The notes under the pieces: generated by a model
Databases searched by the model: none
Told to the model about the DNA's origin: nothing
What the model saw: only the letters and a program-made list of their open reading frames with translations
Part shown: piece by piece, positions 9,783-19,158 of the stretch
Numbering within the stretch: the stretch's first letter is position 1
Layout of the letters: every line of letters begins with the position of its first letter
From: Methylocystis suflitae
GTDB lineage: Bacteria; Pseudomonadota; Alphaproteobacteria; Rhizobiales; Beijerinckiaceae
Direction: 5' to 3'
Length of the DNA stretch: 63,465 nucleotides
NCBI RefSeq assembly: GCF_024448135.1
Contig: NZ_JAMRYX010000172.1
Location: 1-63,465 of the forward strand
Position numbers and translations under genes: made by a program

Positions 9783-11609
9783 TCAGGCGGCGGCGCCGGC
9801 GCGGTCGGTGTCGAACTGCAGTTTCGCAAGCCGCGCATAAAGCCCGCCAGCGGCGGTCAGGCTCGCGTGCGTGCCCTGCTCGACGATGCGGCCTTCGTCC
9901 ATCACGATGATTCGATCTGCTTCCAACACTGTCGCCAGACGATGGGCGATGACCAGGCTCGTGCGCCCCTGCATGACGTCATGCAGCGCCGCCTGCACCA
10001 AAGCCTCGTTCTCGGCGTCGAGCGCCGAGGTGGCTTCGTCGAGGAGCAGCACCGGCGCGTCGGCGAGGATTGCGCGCGCGATGGCGAGGCGCTGGCGCTG
10101 TCCGCCAGAAAGCGTGATGCCGCGCTCGCCGAGCAGCGTGTCGTAGCCCATCGGCAGCGCCATGATGAAGTCGTGCGCCTGGGCGCGCTTCGCCGCGGCG
10201 ACGATCTCCCCGCTCGACGCGTCGTCGCGGCCGTAAGCGATGTTTTCAGCGACGGAGAGTCCGAAGATCACCGGATCCTGCGGCGCGAGCGCGATCGCCC
10301 TGCGCAGCGCCACGGGATCAAGATCGCGCAGGTCGACCCCGTCCAGAGATATGGAGCCGGAGTCGACGTCGTAGAAGCGAAGAAGCAGCGCAAAGGTTGT
10401 CGATTTGCCCGCGCCGGACGGCCCGACCAGGGCGACGCGCTCGCCGGGCGCAACGACGAGCGAGAAATCCTGCAGCGCGGGCTTATCGGGCGCCGTCGCA
10501 TAGGCGAAGCGCACATGATCGAAGACGATGCGTCCTTGCCAGCGCGCGGGCGGCGGCGTCGGCCGCGCCGGGGCCATGATGCGCGGTTGAATGGCGAGGA
10601 TTTCGGCGATGCGGCCGCCGGCGCCGGCGGCGGCGGAGAGCTCGCTCCAGGTCTGAGTGAGCTCGCCGAGCGAGCTTGCGCCAAGCACCGCATAGAGGAC
10701 GAACTGGGACAGAACGCCCGATGACATGTGCCCGGCGAGCACGTCCTGGGCTCCCAGCCAGAGCACGCCGACCACGCTCGTGAAGACGACGAGAATGGCT
10801 CCGGCGGTCACGAAGGCGCGAAGCATCGTCGCGGCCTGCGCCGCCTCATAGGCGGCCGCCACCGCGCGCGTGAATCGCGCCGTCGTCGACGCCTGCGCGC
10901 CATTCGCCTGCATGGCGCGCACGGCCGAGAGATTTTCCCCGGCGTAGGCGGAAGCCTGCGCCAGCGTGTCCTGAGCGGAGCGGGAACGCCGGCGCACCGC
11001 CCGGCCCGACGCGATGAGCGGCAGAACGATGATCGGGATAGCCGCGAGCGTCATACCGGCAAGCTTGGGGCTCGTCGCCACCATCATGACGATTGCGCCG
11101 AAGAACATGAAGAGATTGCGCAGCGCGACCGACGCCGATGAGCCAAAAGCGGACTTCAGCTGCGTCGTGTCGGCGGTCAATCGGGAGAGTAACTCGCCCG
11201 TTTTCGCGGTATCGTAGAAGGCGGCGTCGAGCGCTGTGAGATGTCTGAAGAGATCGGCGCGCAGGTCGGCGACCACACGTTCGCCGAGCGTCATGACGAA
11301 ATAGTAGCGGGTCGCGGAAGCGATCGCGAGCGTCGCGGCGACTGCGATCATCGCGCCGAAATAGGCGTTCACCGCGCCGGCGCTGTCGGCCGAAAAGCCG
11401 TGGTCGATCATGCCGCGCACGGCGAGCGGCAAGGTGAGAGTCGCGCCCGCCGCCATGAGGAGCGCGACAAAGGCGAACACGATCGTTCGCTTGTAGCGCA
11501 GCGCATAGGGCAGCAAGGGCCGAAGCGGAGAGAGTGTGGCTTTCAAACCGCGATCCGGTTTGCGCGCCACGGGATCGACGGAATCGACGTCAGCGTTCTT
11601 TTTTGTCAT
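9783..11609 (-). CDS. ABC exporter, fused permease and ATPase (MsbA-like)
   Basis: A 608-residue half-transporter. Residues about 30-320 form the six-helix ABC transmembrane domain. The nucleotide-binding domain follows with Walker A GPSGAGKST, signature LSGGQRQRLAIARA, Walker B PVLLLDEATSALD and the switch His in LVIAHRLAT. Such proteins act as dimers exporting lipids, lipid A or drugs. The length is normal for the family. The start at 11609 (MTKKNADVDS) is chosen because the upstream extension is basic and low-quality; no clear ribosome-binding site is visible. It is monocistronic. The substrate is not predictable. Confidence 0.94.
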   Translation of the reverse strand: MTKKNADVDSVDPVARKPDRGLKATLSPLRPLLPYALRYKRTIVFAFVALLMAAGATLTLPLAVRGMIDHGFSADSAGAVNAYFGAMIAVAATLAIASATRYYFVMTLGERVVADLRADLFRHLTALDAAFYDTAKTGELLSRLTADTTQLKSAFGSSASVALRNLFMFFGAIVMMVATSPKLAGMTLAAIPIIVLPLIASGRAVRRRSRSAQDTLAQASAYAGENLSAVRAMQANGAQASTTARFTRAVAAAYEAAQAATMLRAFVTAGAILVVFTSVVGVLWLGAQDVLAGHMSSGVLSQFVLYAVLGASSLGELTQTWSELSAAAGAGGRIAEILAIQPRIMAPARPTPPPARWQGRIVFDHVRFAYATAPDKPALQDFSLVVAPGERVALVGPSGAGKSTTFALLLRFYDVDSGSISLDGVDLRDLDPVALRRAIALAPQDPVIFGLSVAENIAYGRDDASSGEIVAAAKRAQAHDFIMALPMGYDTLLGERGITLSGGQRQRLAIARAILADAPVLLLDEATSALDAENEALVQAALHDVMQGRTSLVIAHRLATVLEADRIIVMDEGRIVEQGTHASLTAAGGLYARLAKLQFDTDRAGAAA

Positions 11610-11918
11610 CGGCAGGGGGTATAACGTCCGAGTTCGACGAAAACGAATTGAAGCGAGCGCCCCGCGACCGAAACCGCCGCAGAAGCATGTTGAAATCGAA
11701 ATTTCTTTTTCGCTATTGAACGGCCTAAATCGCGTCAACCGATGAACAGTATTTTTTATCAATTAGTTACATGCGCGACATCCTGTCGCATGCGCAATTG
11801 ACTCAGCGCCAACTTGTGCTAACCTCCAGCCTGCGTCGAAATGACGCGCCCATGGGATGAGAATGCGCCGGCGGACAAGGCGCAACTCAGGGAACGAAAA
11901 TAAGAGGAGTGAAGAACG

Positions 11919-12086
11919 ATGGCTCAGAAAGAACTCGAAATCACCACGAACACCTACATCTTCGCTGGCATCGGCGCGGTGATCCTCGGCGGTCTCGCCT
12001 CTGTCGCGCTTGGCGGCCTGCCCAACACGATCGCGGCGGCTGTCGTCGGCGCTCTGGCTGGCGGCTGCCTCGGACTCTTCTTCTAG
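11919..12086 (+). CDS. Small glycine-rich membrane protein, 55 aa
   Basis: A short gene with an excellent ribosome-binding site (AAGAGGAG at about 11902-11909, ten bases before ATG) and its own terminator. The product has a polar N-terminus (MAQKELEITTNTYIF) followed by two hydrophobic Gly/Ala-rich segments (AGIGAVILGGLASVALGG and IAAAVVGALAGGCLGLFF), giving one or two membrane helices. Codon use matches neighbouring genes. I do not recognise the family. It is flanked by the ABC exporter, which diverges from it, and by the convergent acyl-CoA synthetase. Confidence 0.7.
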   Translation: MAQKELEITTNTYIFAGIGAVILGGLASVALGGLPNTIAAAVVGALAGGCLGLFF

Positions 12087-12138
12087 ATTTAAGCGACATA
12101 GCGGGGCGCGGAAAGTTTCGGCCTTCCGCCCCCGACGC

Positions 12139-12176
12139 GAAGCCGGCAGTCGTAAAGACCGCTGGCTTCTCATTTT
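12139..12176 (+). terminator. Intrinsic terminator of the 55-aa gene
   Basis: A hairpin of GAAGCC.GC.GTC against GAC.GC.GGCTTC (12139-12169) followed by TCATTTT. It lies about 50 bases after the small gene's stop and just before the convergent acyl-CoA synthetase stop. Confidence 0.65.
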
Positions 12177-12197
12177 AGGCCGCTCCTTCGGCATTTT

Positions 12198-13856
12198 TTA
12201 AAGGGACGCCGTTGTCGCGCTCGCCGGCCAGATTTCTCGAGCGCGTTCGCGCAGAACATATTTGCGAATCTTCCCCGTCGAGGTCTTCGGCAACTCGCAA
12301 AAGACGACGTGGCGCGGGCATTTGAAATGCGCCAGATGCTGGCGCGTCCAATCGATCAGCTCCTCCGCGCTCGCCTGTTCGCCATCCTTCAGCTCGACGA
12401 AGGCGCAAGGCGTTTCGCCCCATTTGTCGTCAGGCGCGGCGACCACCGCCGCGGCGCGAACCTTGGGATGGCGAAACAGCGCGTCTTCGACCTCGATCGA
12501 GGAAATATTTTCGCCGCCCGAAATGATGATGTCCTTCGAGCGGTCTTTCAGCTGGATGTATCCGTCGGGATGTCGCACGCCCAGATCGCCTGAATGAAAC
12601 CAGCCGCCGTGGAAAGCTTTCTCCGAGGCGCTCTTGTTCTTCAGGTAGCCCTTCATCACGACGTTGCCGCGGAACATGACCTCGCCCATCGTCGCGCCGT
12701 CGCGCGGCACCGGCTGCATGCTGTCCGGGTCGATCACGTCGAGATTTTCGAGAACGAGATAGCGCACGCCTTGGCGGGCCTTCATCTGCGCCTGTGCGGC
12801 GCCGTCCAGCGAATCCCAGTCGTCGTGCCATTCATTGACGGCGGCAGGGCCGTAGGTTTCGGTCAGTCCATAAAGATGCGTGACTTCGAATCCGGCGGCT
12901 TTCATGCCGGCGAGCACCGCCTGCGGCGGCGGGGCGGCGGCGGTAAAGAATCGCGCGGTTCGCGCTAGCGGCTTCTTTTCAGATTCGGCCGCATTGAGAA
13001 GCGTCGACATGACGATGGGCGCGCCGCACAGATGCGTGACGCCGTGCTCCGCCATCAGCGCATAGATATGGCCGGCGCGCACTTGCCTTAGACAGACATG
13101 GGTTCCGGCATTGACCGAAATCGACCAGGGGAAGCACCAGCCGTTGCAATGGAACATCGGCAGCGTCCACAGATAGACCGGGTGTCGGCCCATGTCGCCG
13201 GTGAGGACGTTGCCGAGCGCGGTCAGATAGGCGCCGCGATGATGGTAGACGACGCCCTTCGGATCGCCCGTCGTGCCGGAGGTGTAGTTGAGCGAGATCG
13301 CGTCCCATTCGTCCCCCGGCGGGGACCATTGATAATCGGCGTCGCCCGAGTTCAGGAACTCCTCATATTCCACAGAGCCCAACCGCTCCCCGGGCCCGTC
13401 ATATTCCGGATCGCTGTAGTCAATGATCATGGGCTTCGCCTTCGCGAGCGAGAGCGCTTCGCCAATGACGTCCGAGAACTCCCGATCGACAATCAGCGCC
13501 TTCGTCTCGGCGTGGTCGAGCGTGAAGGCGAGGATCGAAGCGTCAAGCCGCGTATTCAGCGTGTTGAGCACCGCGCCCATCATCGGAACGGCGTAGTGGC
13601 ATTCAAGCATCGCCGGCGTGTTCGCGAGCATGACGGAGACGGTGTCGCCGCGCCCAAGTCCCGCCTTCTCAAGCGCGCTCGCGAGCCGCAGGCTGCGGGC
13701 GTAAAAATCGCGATAATTGCGCCGTAACTGGCCGTGCGCGATCGCGATGCGTTCGGGAAAGACGGCCGCGGCGCGCTCCAGAAAACTGATCGGAGTCAGC
13801 GGCTGGAAATTGGCGGGATTTCGTTCGAGGTCGCGATCATAAGGCGAGTTGGTCAT
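12198..13856 (-). CDS. Acyl-CoA synthetase (AMP-forming ligase)
   Basis: A 552-residue member of the ANL adenylating superfamily. The P-loop-like motif YTSGTTGDPKGV, the YGLTET adenine-binding motif, the GWFHSGD motif and the C-terminal catalytic Lys in PKTSTGKIRK are all present. It activates a carboxylic acid with ATP and attaches CoA. The overall layout resembles the medium/long-chain fatty acyl-CoA ligases often labelled 3-methylmercaptopropionyl-CoA ligase-like. The start at 13856 (MTNSPYDRDL) is preferred over the ATG 13 codons upstream because family proteins begin near this point. The gene is monocistronic. The true substrate is uncertain. Confidence 0.93.
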   Translation of the reverse strand: MTNSPYDRDLERNPANFQPLTPISFLERAAAVFPERIAIAHGQLRRNYRDFYARSLRLASALEKAGLGRGDTVSVMLANTPAMLECHYAVPMMGAVLNTLNTRLDASILAFTLDHAETKALIVDREFSDVIGEALSLAKAKPMIIDYSDPEYDGPGERLGSVEYEEFLNSGDADYQWSPPGDEWDAISLNYTSGTTGDPKGVVYHHRGAYLTALGNVLTGDMGRHPVYLWTLPMFHCNGWCFPWSISVNAGTHVCLRQVRAGHIYALMAEHGVTHLCGAPIVMSTLLNAAESEKKPLARTARFFTAAAPPPQAVLAGMKAAGFEVTHLYGLTETYGPAAVNEWHDDWDSLDGAAQAQMKARQGVRYLVLENLDVIDPDSMQPVPRDGATMGEVMFRGNVVMKGYLKNKSASEKAFHGGWFHSGDLGVRHPDGYIQLKDRSKDIIISGGENISSIEVEDALFRHPKVRAAAVVAAPDDKWGETPCAFVELKDGEQASAEELIDWTRQHLAHFKCPRHVVFCELPKTSTGKIRKYVLRERAREIWPASATTASL

Positions 13857-14011
13857 CCGGGGAGTCCAAAGGTTCGCCAGCGAGAATGTGATCACGGCGA
13901 GAGCGACGCTCGCAGCGCGATATGCGTAACGCCCGCGCGGCTAAGCTCTGTGTGAAAGATACGCGCGAGCTACCGGTTGATCAATCGGCGCTCGCGCGAA
14001 GACCCGCGTCG

Positions 14012-14728
14012 TTACTCGCCGAAATCGACGTCCTTGAGCCGTCCGAACACGCGATCGGCGTCGAAATTATCTTCATCGTCCGACGGCGCCGCTGGCTTGG
14101 CCTTGCCGAAGACGTCCTCGGTCGTGGACGGCTCGGGCCGCGGACTGGTGGTGACGCTAGCAGGCACCAGCGTCTGGCCATGATCCTCGACGGTCGCCGG
14201 CTTGTCCTTCGCGGCGCGATTGACCTCAAAGTCGAGATCAATCTGCGAGCAAAGCCCGAGCGTCACCGGGTCCATCGGCGTCAGCGCCGCGGAATTCCAG
14301 TGGGTGCGCTCGCGGATCGCCTTCAACGTCGTCTTTGTTGTGCCGACGAGACGCATGACTTGGGCGTCCTTCAGCTCCGGGTGATTGCGCACGAGCCATA
14401 GAATCGCGTTCGGACGGTCCTGACGGCGCGAGAGGGGCGTATAGCGCGGACCGCGCGCCTTCTTGACCTCCGGCACGACGACCTTGGAGACGGAGAGATG
14501 GAGGCGATGGGCCGAGTTTTTCTCGGCCTTTTCGATCTCCTCGCGCGTGAGCTGCCCGGAGGTGATCGGATCATGGCCCCGAATCCCAGCCGCGACCTCG
14601 CCGTCAGCGATTCCCTTCACCTCGAGCGGATGCAGTTTGCAGAAATCGGCGATCTGATCGAATGTCAGCGATGTATTTTCGACGAGCCAAACGGCCGTGG
14701 CCTTCGGCATCAGCGGGGCGTTGCCCAT
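14012..14728 (-). CDS. trcR: DUF1013 cell-cycle regulator, TrcR family
   Basis: A 238-residue protein matching the alphaproteobacterial DUF1013 family, some members of which are named TrcR (cell-cycle transcriptional regulator). The N-terminal half contains helix-turn-helix-like segments: MPKATAVWLVENTSLTFDQIA with LEVKGIADGEVAAGI, and NAILWLVRNHPELKDAQVMRL with TTKTTLKAI. The C-terminus is acidic and probably disordered. The ATG at 14728 follows AAGGAG by seven bases, which decides the start. It is usually an essential-class core gene with its own promoter. The symbol rests on family resemblance. Confidence 0.85.
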   Translation of the reverse strand: MGNAPLMPKATAVWLVENTSLTFDQIADFCKLHPLEVKGIADGEVAAGIRGHDPITSGQLTREEIEKAEKNSAHRLHLSVSKVVVPEVKKARGPRYTPLSRRQDRPNAILWLVRNHPELKDAQVMRLVGTTKTTLKAIRERTHWNSAALTPMDPVTLGLCSQIDLDFEVNRAAKDKPATVEDHGQTLVPASVTTSPRPEPSTTEDVFGKAKPAAPSDDEDNFDADRVFGRLKDVDFGE

Positions 14729-14898
14729 CTGCAAACTCCTTGATCAGGCATGGGGGCGACGTCTGGCGCCGCGCCGCCCGGCGCCAGCGACCCACAGAAC
14801 GACCGTCCATGTTGGGATTTCGCCTATATAATCCGCCGCCGCCTAAAGCGCAATCAATCCGGAAACTCCCGCGAAAGCGCCGCCAACTCGGCAAGCGC

Positions 14899-15984
14899 TC
14901 AGGCCGAGTCTTGCTCGCGGGCATGCGCGGGGCGTAATCCGCGCAAATGCGCCGGAAACAGTTCGCCGATCGCTTCGCCGATGGCGGCGCCGTAGCGGTG
15001 AAACATGAGGCCGAAGACGATGAGCAGAACGCCGATGCCCGACAGCGCGAAGGGGAAAAGGATCGAATCCTTGAAAACGCTTGCGGCGAGATAGCTCAGA
15101 TAGGTCGTGACGCCGATCGCGCCGAATACAGCATAGACGCGGCGCATCAGGAAGATCGACAGAAAGATCAGTCCGACGTTGACGCCGCAGTAGAGCGCCT
15201 TGCCCAATTCGTCGCCGCTGTGTTGGGCCGTCAGCCCACCCCAAAAGGCCAGCAGCCCGAAGAGATGCAGCCAGAAAGCGAAGTCGCCGTTCCGCCACCG
15301 CTTGAGATCGACGAGCCAGGCGACGGCGAGGACGCAGAGCCCAAAATACATGCTCACCGTCGCCCGCTGATCCCATGAAAATTCTACAACGCCCATCAGC
15401 CAGGGCGTCAGATCCATCGACATGAACCAAAGCGCGAAGGCGATGATCATGATGAGGAAAGGAAAGGGAAAGGCGAGCAGCGCGACAGACGCCGCGCCGA
15501 TCGTTCCAAGCTCCATGGGCAGCCAGCTGGATTGGATCCAAACGTAAAAGTCCCGGTAGGGACGCGCCTCCCCGGCCGGATTGACGTCGTACATCGACTG
15601 CAGCGCAAAGATCGCGAGCGGCGCCATGCCGACCGCGCAAGCGATGAGCAGCCCGCCCGGCGTATGCAGGTCGCGCTTACGCCACAGATAGGCGCCGGCG
15701 AAGGCGAAGATGGCGGCGTAGACGATCGCGGTGACCAGCAGCGCCTTGTCGCCCCAAAGGCCAAAGGCCGTCGTCGAAAACATGCCCATGGCGCCGAGCA
15801 CGATCAGCGCGCCGGCGTACCACAGCAGGTTGACGACGTCATAGCGCGGTGCTTGGGACGTCGCCTCCGCGGCGGCCGCGCGCCGCAACGCGAGAAATTG
15901 CGACAGCCGCTCGAAGGACGCCGCGTCAATCGCTCCGGCGTCGCGGGCGGCCGCGATATCGTCAATGGAGAATCGAATCTTCAT
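14899..15984 (-). CDS. Polytopic membrane protein, DUF2157-like
   Basis: A 361-residue protein with a short cytosolic N-terminal helix region (about 45 residues) and around ten hydrophobic segments from residue 50 to 335. The N-terminal arrangement and several Trp/Phe-rich helices recall DUF2157 membrane proteins, but I am not certain. No catalytic motif is visible. A strong AGGAG lies eight bases before ATG at 15984. It is transcribed divergently from purM. Function unknown. Confidence 0.8.
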   Translation of the reverse strand: MKIRFSIDDIAAARDAGAIDAASFERLSQFLALRRAAAAEATSQAPRYDVVNLLWYAGALIVLGAMGMFSTTAFGLWGDKALLVTAIVYAAIFAFAGAYLWRKRDLHTPGGLLIACAVGMAPLAIFALQSMYDVNPAGEARPYRDFYVWIQSSWLPMELGTIGAASVALLAFPFPFLIMIIAFALWFMSMDLTPWLMGVVEFSWDQRATVSMYFGLCVLAVAWLVDLKRWRNGDFAFWLHLFGLLAFWGGLTAQHSGDELGKALYCGVNVGLIFLSIFLMRRVYAVFGAIGVTTYLSYLAASVFKDSILFPFALSGIGVLLIVFGLMFHRYGAAIGEAIGELFPAHLRGLRPAHAREQDSA

Positions 15985-16132
15985 GGCGCTGCTCCTTTGC
16001 GGCGACAGTCATATGCCGCGCTACGGAAAAAACTTTGTGCAAACGCACATGAGCGTAGCCGTTCCGAGCGGATTTGACAGCCGCCGCCGCTTGCGCCCAT
16101 CTAACGCCGGCGCCCATGACGCGAAGGATGAA

Positions 16133-17194
16133 ATGCAACAGAGAAATTCGGGCCTTACCTACGCCGGCGCCGGCGTCGATATCGACGCAGGCAATCGGTT
16201 CGTCGACATGATCCGACCCGCCGTGCGTTCGACGCGGCGCTCCGGCGCCGACGGCGAGATCGGCGGCTTCGGCGGCGTGTTCGATCTCAAGGCGGCCGGA
16301 TTTTCCGATCCTGTCCTCGTCGCGGCAAACGACGGCGTCGGCACCAAGGTGAAGATCGCGATCGAATCCGGTCTGCATGACACGATCGGAATCGATCTTG
16401 TCGCCATGTGCGTCAATGACCTGATCGTTCAGGGCGCCGAGCCGCTTTTCTTCCTGGATTATTACGCGGCGGCCAAACTCGACCCCAACGTGGCGACGTC
16501 GGTAGTGAAGGGCATCGCCGCCGGTTGCGTCGAGGCGGGGTGCGCCCTGCTTGGCGGCGAGACCGCCGAAATGCCAGGCCTCTATGCGCGCGGCGACTAT
16601 GACCTCGCCGGATTCGCCGTCGGCGCCGCAGAGCGCAATCGCCTTCTACCCCGCGACGTCCATGCCGGCGATATGCTTTTCGGGCTCCCCTCCTCCGGCG
16701 TCCATTCCAATGGCTATTCGCTCGTGCGCAGCGTTGTGAATCGCGCTGGCCTTGCGTGGAACGCCACCGCGCCTTTCGCGCGCGACCTCAATCTGGCCAA
16801 GGCGCTGTTGACGCCAACCCGCATCTACGTGAAGCCCCTGCTCGCGGCCTTGAAGGCGACGCCGCATATCGTCGCCCTTGCCCATATCACCGGCGGCGGC
16901 TTTCCCGACAATCTCCCGCGCGTGCTGCCAAGCGGGCTAGGCGTCGCGCTCGATCTGTCGACGTTCGCTCCTCCGCCGGTTTTCCGCTGGCTCGCCGAGA
17001 CGGGAAACATCGCGGCAAGCGAGATGCTGCGCACCTTCAACTGCGGAATCGGCATGGTTGTGGTGGCCTCCGAGCCCGCCGCCGGCGAAGTGGAGACGGC
17101 CTTGCGCGCCGTTGGCGAGAAGCCCGTGCGCATCGGCGAAATCATCGAGACGGACGGCGAGCGGGTCGTTATGCACGGGACTCTGACGTTGTGA
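16133..17194 (+). CDS. purM: Phosphoribosylformylglycinamidine cyclo-ligase (AIR synthetase)
   Basis: A 353-residue cytosolic enzyme that converts FGAM to AIR with ATP in purine synthesis. Clear marks are the [12 protein letters not shown]-terminus, the [23 protein letters not shown] block, the [12 protein letters not shown] motif, [11 protein letters not shown] and [10 protein letters not shown]. The ATG at 16133 has a GAAGG ribosome-binding site and the family N-terminus starts right after it; the open frame extends about 170 bases further upstream without family sequence. It overlaps purN by four bases (GTGA), so the two genes are translationally coupled. Confidence 0.97.
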   Translation: MQQRNSGLTYAGAGVDIDAGNRFVDMIRPAVRSTRRSGADGEIGGFGGVFDLKAAGFSDPVLVAANDGVGTKVKIAIESGLHDTIGIDLVAMCVNDLIVQGAEPLFFLDYYAAAKLDPNVATSVVKGIAAGCVEAGCALLGGETAEMPGLYARGDYDLAGFAVGAAERNRLLPRDVHAGDMLFGLPSSGVHSNGYSLVRSVVNRAGLAWNATAPFARDLNLAKALLTPTRIYVKPLLAALKATPHIVALAHITGGGFPDNLPRVLPSGLGVALDLSTFAPPPVFRWLAETGNIAASEMLRTFNCGIGMVVVASEPAAGEVETALRAVGEKPVRIGEIIETDGERVVMHGTLTL

Positions 17195-17850
17195 CGCGGC
17201 TGCGCACCGCGATTCTCATCTCGGGTCGCGGCTCAAACATGGACGCGCTGATCGCCGCCGCCAGGGACCCCAGCTTTCCGGCTGAAATCGCCCTTGTGCT
17301 TTCCAATCGCCCCGATGCGCCGGGCCTCGCCAAGGCGAAGACCGCCGGCGTCGCGACGGCGGCGGTCGACCACAAGATTTATGCGGGACGCGAGGAATTC
17401 GAGCGCTCGCTCCAATTGGTGCTGGAAACCTATCGCATCGAATTCATTTGCCTCGCAGGCTTTCTGCGCATGTTCACGCCCTGGTTCGTTAGCCTCTGGC
17501 GCGGGCGCATGCTCAACATTCACCCTGCCCTGCTGCCCTCCTATCGCGGGCTCGACACGCATGAGCGTGCGCTGGCGGACGGCGTGAAGATTCACGGCGC
17601 CACGGTGCATTTCGTCGTGCCCGAGATGGACGAAGGTCCGATCGTCGCGCAGGCCGCCGTGCCCGTGCTCGACGACGACACGCCGCAGACGCTCGCCGCC
17701 CGTGTGCTTGCGCAGGAGCATGTCATCTATCCGATGGCGCTGCGGCTGGTCGCGTCGGGCGCCGTAGGGATCGAAGGCAATCGGGTGCTTGGCGCCCCGG
17801 CGCCGCAAGACACAGCGCTCATCGTTCCGGGCGCCGTTGCGCCGACCTAG
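17191..17850 (+). CDS. purN: Phosphoribosylglycinamide formyltransferase
   Basis: A 219-residue enzyme that transfers a formyl group from 10-formyl-THF to GAR. It begins at GTG 17191 inside the purM stop (GTGA overlap) with the typical [13 protein letters not shown]-terminus. The catalytic [10 protein letters not shown] and [12 protein letters not shown] (Asn, His) motifs and the Asp in [12 protein letters not shown] are present. The GTG start is decided by the N-terminal motif; a longer reading of the same frame upstream only reads through purM in the wrong frame. The purM-purN pair is a common alphaproteobacterial operon. Confidence 0.97.
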   Translation: MTRLRTAILISGRGSNMDALIAAARDPSFPAEIALVLSNRPDAPGLAKAKTAGVATAAVDHKIYAGREEFERSLQLVLETYRIEFICLAGFLRMFTPWFVSLWRGRMLNIHPALLPSYRGLDTHERALADGVKIHGATVHFVVPEMDEGPIVAQAAVPVLDDDTPQTLAARVLAQEHVIYPMALRLVASGAVGIEGNRVLGAPAPQDTALIVPGAVAPT

Positions 17851-17858
17851 GGAATTTC

Positions 17859-18572
17859 ATGACGATCACGCTTTACTGCTTCCGCCCTGTCGCCGGACTG
17901 CCGGACGCATCGCCTTTCGTGACGAAAGCGATGGTGCTTTTGAAGATGGCGGGCCTCGATTATGTCGAAGACCGCAGCGGCTTTTCGAAAGCGCCGAAAG
18001 GCAAGCAGCCCTACATCAACGACGACGGCGAAATCGTCGCCGATTCAACCTTCATCCGTTTCCATGTCGAGAAGAAATACGGCGCGGACTTCGACGCGCA
18101 GTTGAGCGCCGCGCAAAAGGCCGTCGGCTGGTGCGTCGAGCAGATGTGCCAAGAACATCTCTATTGGATCATCGTCCATACCCGTTGGATGGACGAGGCC
18201 AATTTCGAACGCGGTCCGGCGCGCTTTTTCGCGAGCGTGCCCGCCGTGGCGCGGCCGCTCGCCAAATGGTTCATTCGTCGCAAGATCGCCAAATCGCTTT
18301 GGGCGCAGGGCATGAGCCGTCACAGCCCATCGGAAATCGACGCGCTCGGCGTGCGCGATATCGAGGCGCTTGCGACGCTGATCGGCGACAAGCCCTATCT
18401 TTTCGGCGATGCGCCCTGCGGCGCCGACGCTACGGTCTTCGCCTTTGTGGCGTCGGTCTTATCGCCGATGTCGGAGAGCGCCGTTCGCAACGCGGCGCTC
18501 GCGAACGCCAACCTTGTCGCCTATCGCGACAGGATGATGCAGGCGTATTTCCCTGGGCACGCGGCGGCCTAA
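17859..18572 (+). CDS. Glutathione S-transferase family protein
   Basis: A 237-residue protein with a thioredoxin-like N-terminal half (ITLYCFRPVAGLPDASPFV, later KGKQPYINDDGEIVADS, the substrate-binding Asp-Ser motif) and an all-helical C-terminal half. The layout is close to the Tom37/metaxin-like GST group, which keeps the fold but often not classic conjugating activity. It starts eight bases after purN and probably shares its transcript. The physiological substrate is unknown. Confidence 0.85.
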   Translation: MTITLYCFRPVAGLPDASPFVTKAMVLLKMAGLDYVEDRSGFSKAPKGKQPYINDDGEIVADSTFIRFHVEKKYGADFDAQLSAAQKAVGWCVEQMCQEHLYWIIVHTRWMDEANFERGPARFFASVPAVARPLAKWFIRRKIAKSLWAQGMSRHSPSEIDALGVRDIEALATLIGDKPYLFGDAPCGADATVFAFVASVLSPMSESAVRNAALANANLVAYRDRMMQAYFPGHAAA

Positions 18573-18586
18573 TTTCCGCGCCGGGC

Positions 18587-18616
18587 CGTGATGGCCGGGC
18601 TTGGCCGGCCATCACG
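18587..18616. repeat. Perfect 12-bp inverted repeat between gst and ndk
   Basis: CGTGATGGCCGG at 18587-18598 is exactly complementary to CCGGCCATCACG at 18605-18616, with a six-base loop. There is no T-run, so it may be a dispersed intergenic palindrome or a bidirectional terminator-like hairpin between the convergent genes. Confidence 0.7.
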
Positions 18617-18626
18617 TCGTCAGATC

Positions 18627-18653
18627 TCATGCCCGTGACAAGCGCGGGCATGA
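18627..18653. repeat. Second inverted repeat between gst and ndk
   Basis: TCATGCCCG (18627-18635) pairs with CGGGCATGA (18645-18653). Together with the hairpin at 18587-18616 it fills the space between the two convergent stop codons. Similar palindromes are common in Hyphomicrobiales intergenic DNA. Confidence 0.6.
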
Positions 18654-18661
18654 CGCCTTGA

Positions 18662-19084
18662 TTAGCCGACGATCTCGTTGCCGGAAAAGAACTGCGCGAT
18701 TTCCACCGCCGCGGTTTCCGGCGCGTCGGAGCCATGCACCGAATTCTCGCCGACGCTCAATGCATGTTCCTTGCGAATTGTGCCCGGCGCGGCATTCGCG
18801 GGATTGGTTGCGCCCATGACTTCGCGGTAGCGCGCGATGGCGTTCTCGCCTTCAAGCACCTGCACGACAACCGGTTCGGAAATCATGAAGTCGACGAGCT
18901 CGCCGAAAAACGGCCGCTCCTTATGCACGGCGTAAAAAGCTTCCGCCTGTTCACGCGACATGCGGATGCGCTTCTGAGCGATGATGCGCAGGCCCGCATC
19001 TTCGATCAGCGCGTTGATCTTGCCTGTGAGATTGCGCTTCGTCGCGTCGGGCTTGAGAATGGAAAAAGTGCGTTCGATCGCCAT
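18662..19084 (-). CDS. ndk: Nucleoside-diphosphate kinase
   Basis: A 140-residue enzyme that equilibrates NTP and NDP pools through a phospho-histidine. Key features are the [16 protein letters not shown]-terminus, the Kpn-loop region, [11 protein letters not shown], and the active-site [16 protein letters not shown] with the catalytic His. The ATG at 19084 is set by the conserved N-terminus; upstream in-frame sequence is not part of the family. The length is exactly as expected. It is monocistronic and faces the purMN-gst operon. Confidence 0.98.
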   Translation of the reverse strand: MAIERTFSILKPDATKRNLTGKINALIEDAGLRIIAQKRIRMSREQAEAFYAVHKERPFFGELVDFMISEPVVVQVLEGENAIARYREVMGATNPANAAPGTIRKEHALSVGENSVHGSDAPETAAVEIAQFFSGNEIVG

Positions 19085-19158
19085 AGGAGCGCATCGCCTC
19101 GTCGTTGGAGTATTAGTAGGCGCCGCGCTTATATCGGTCGCTCGCCGAGGCGGCAAGC

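Noticed and set aside
16756-17190. Upstream extension of the purN frame through purM
   Set aside because: This part is purM read in another frame. PurN motifs begin at the GTG at 17191.
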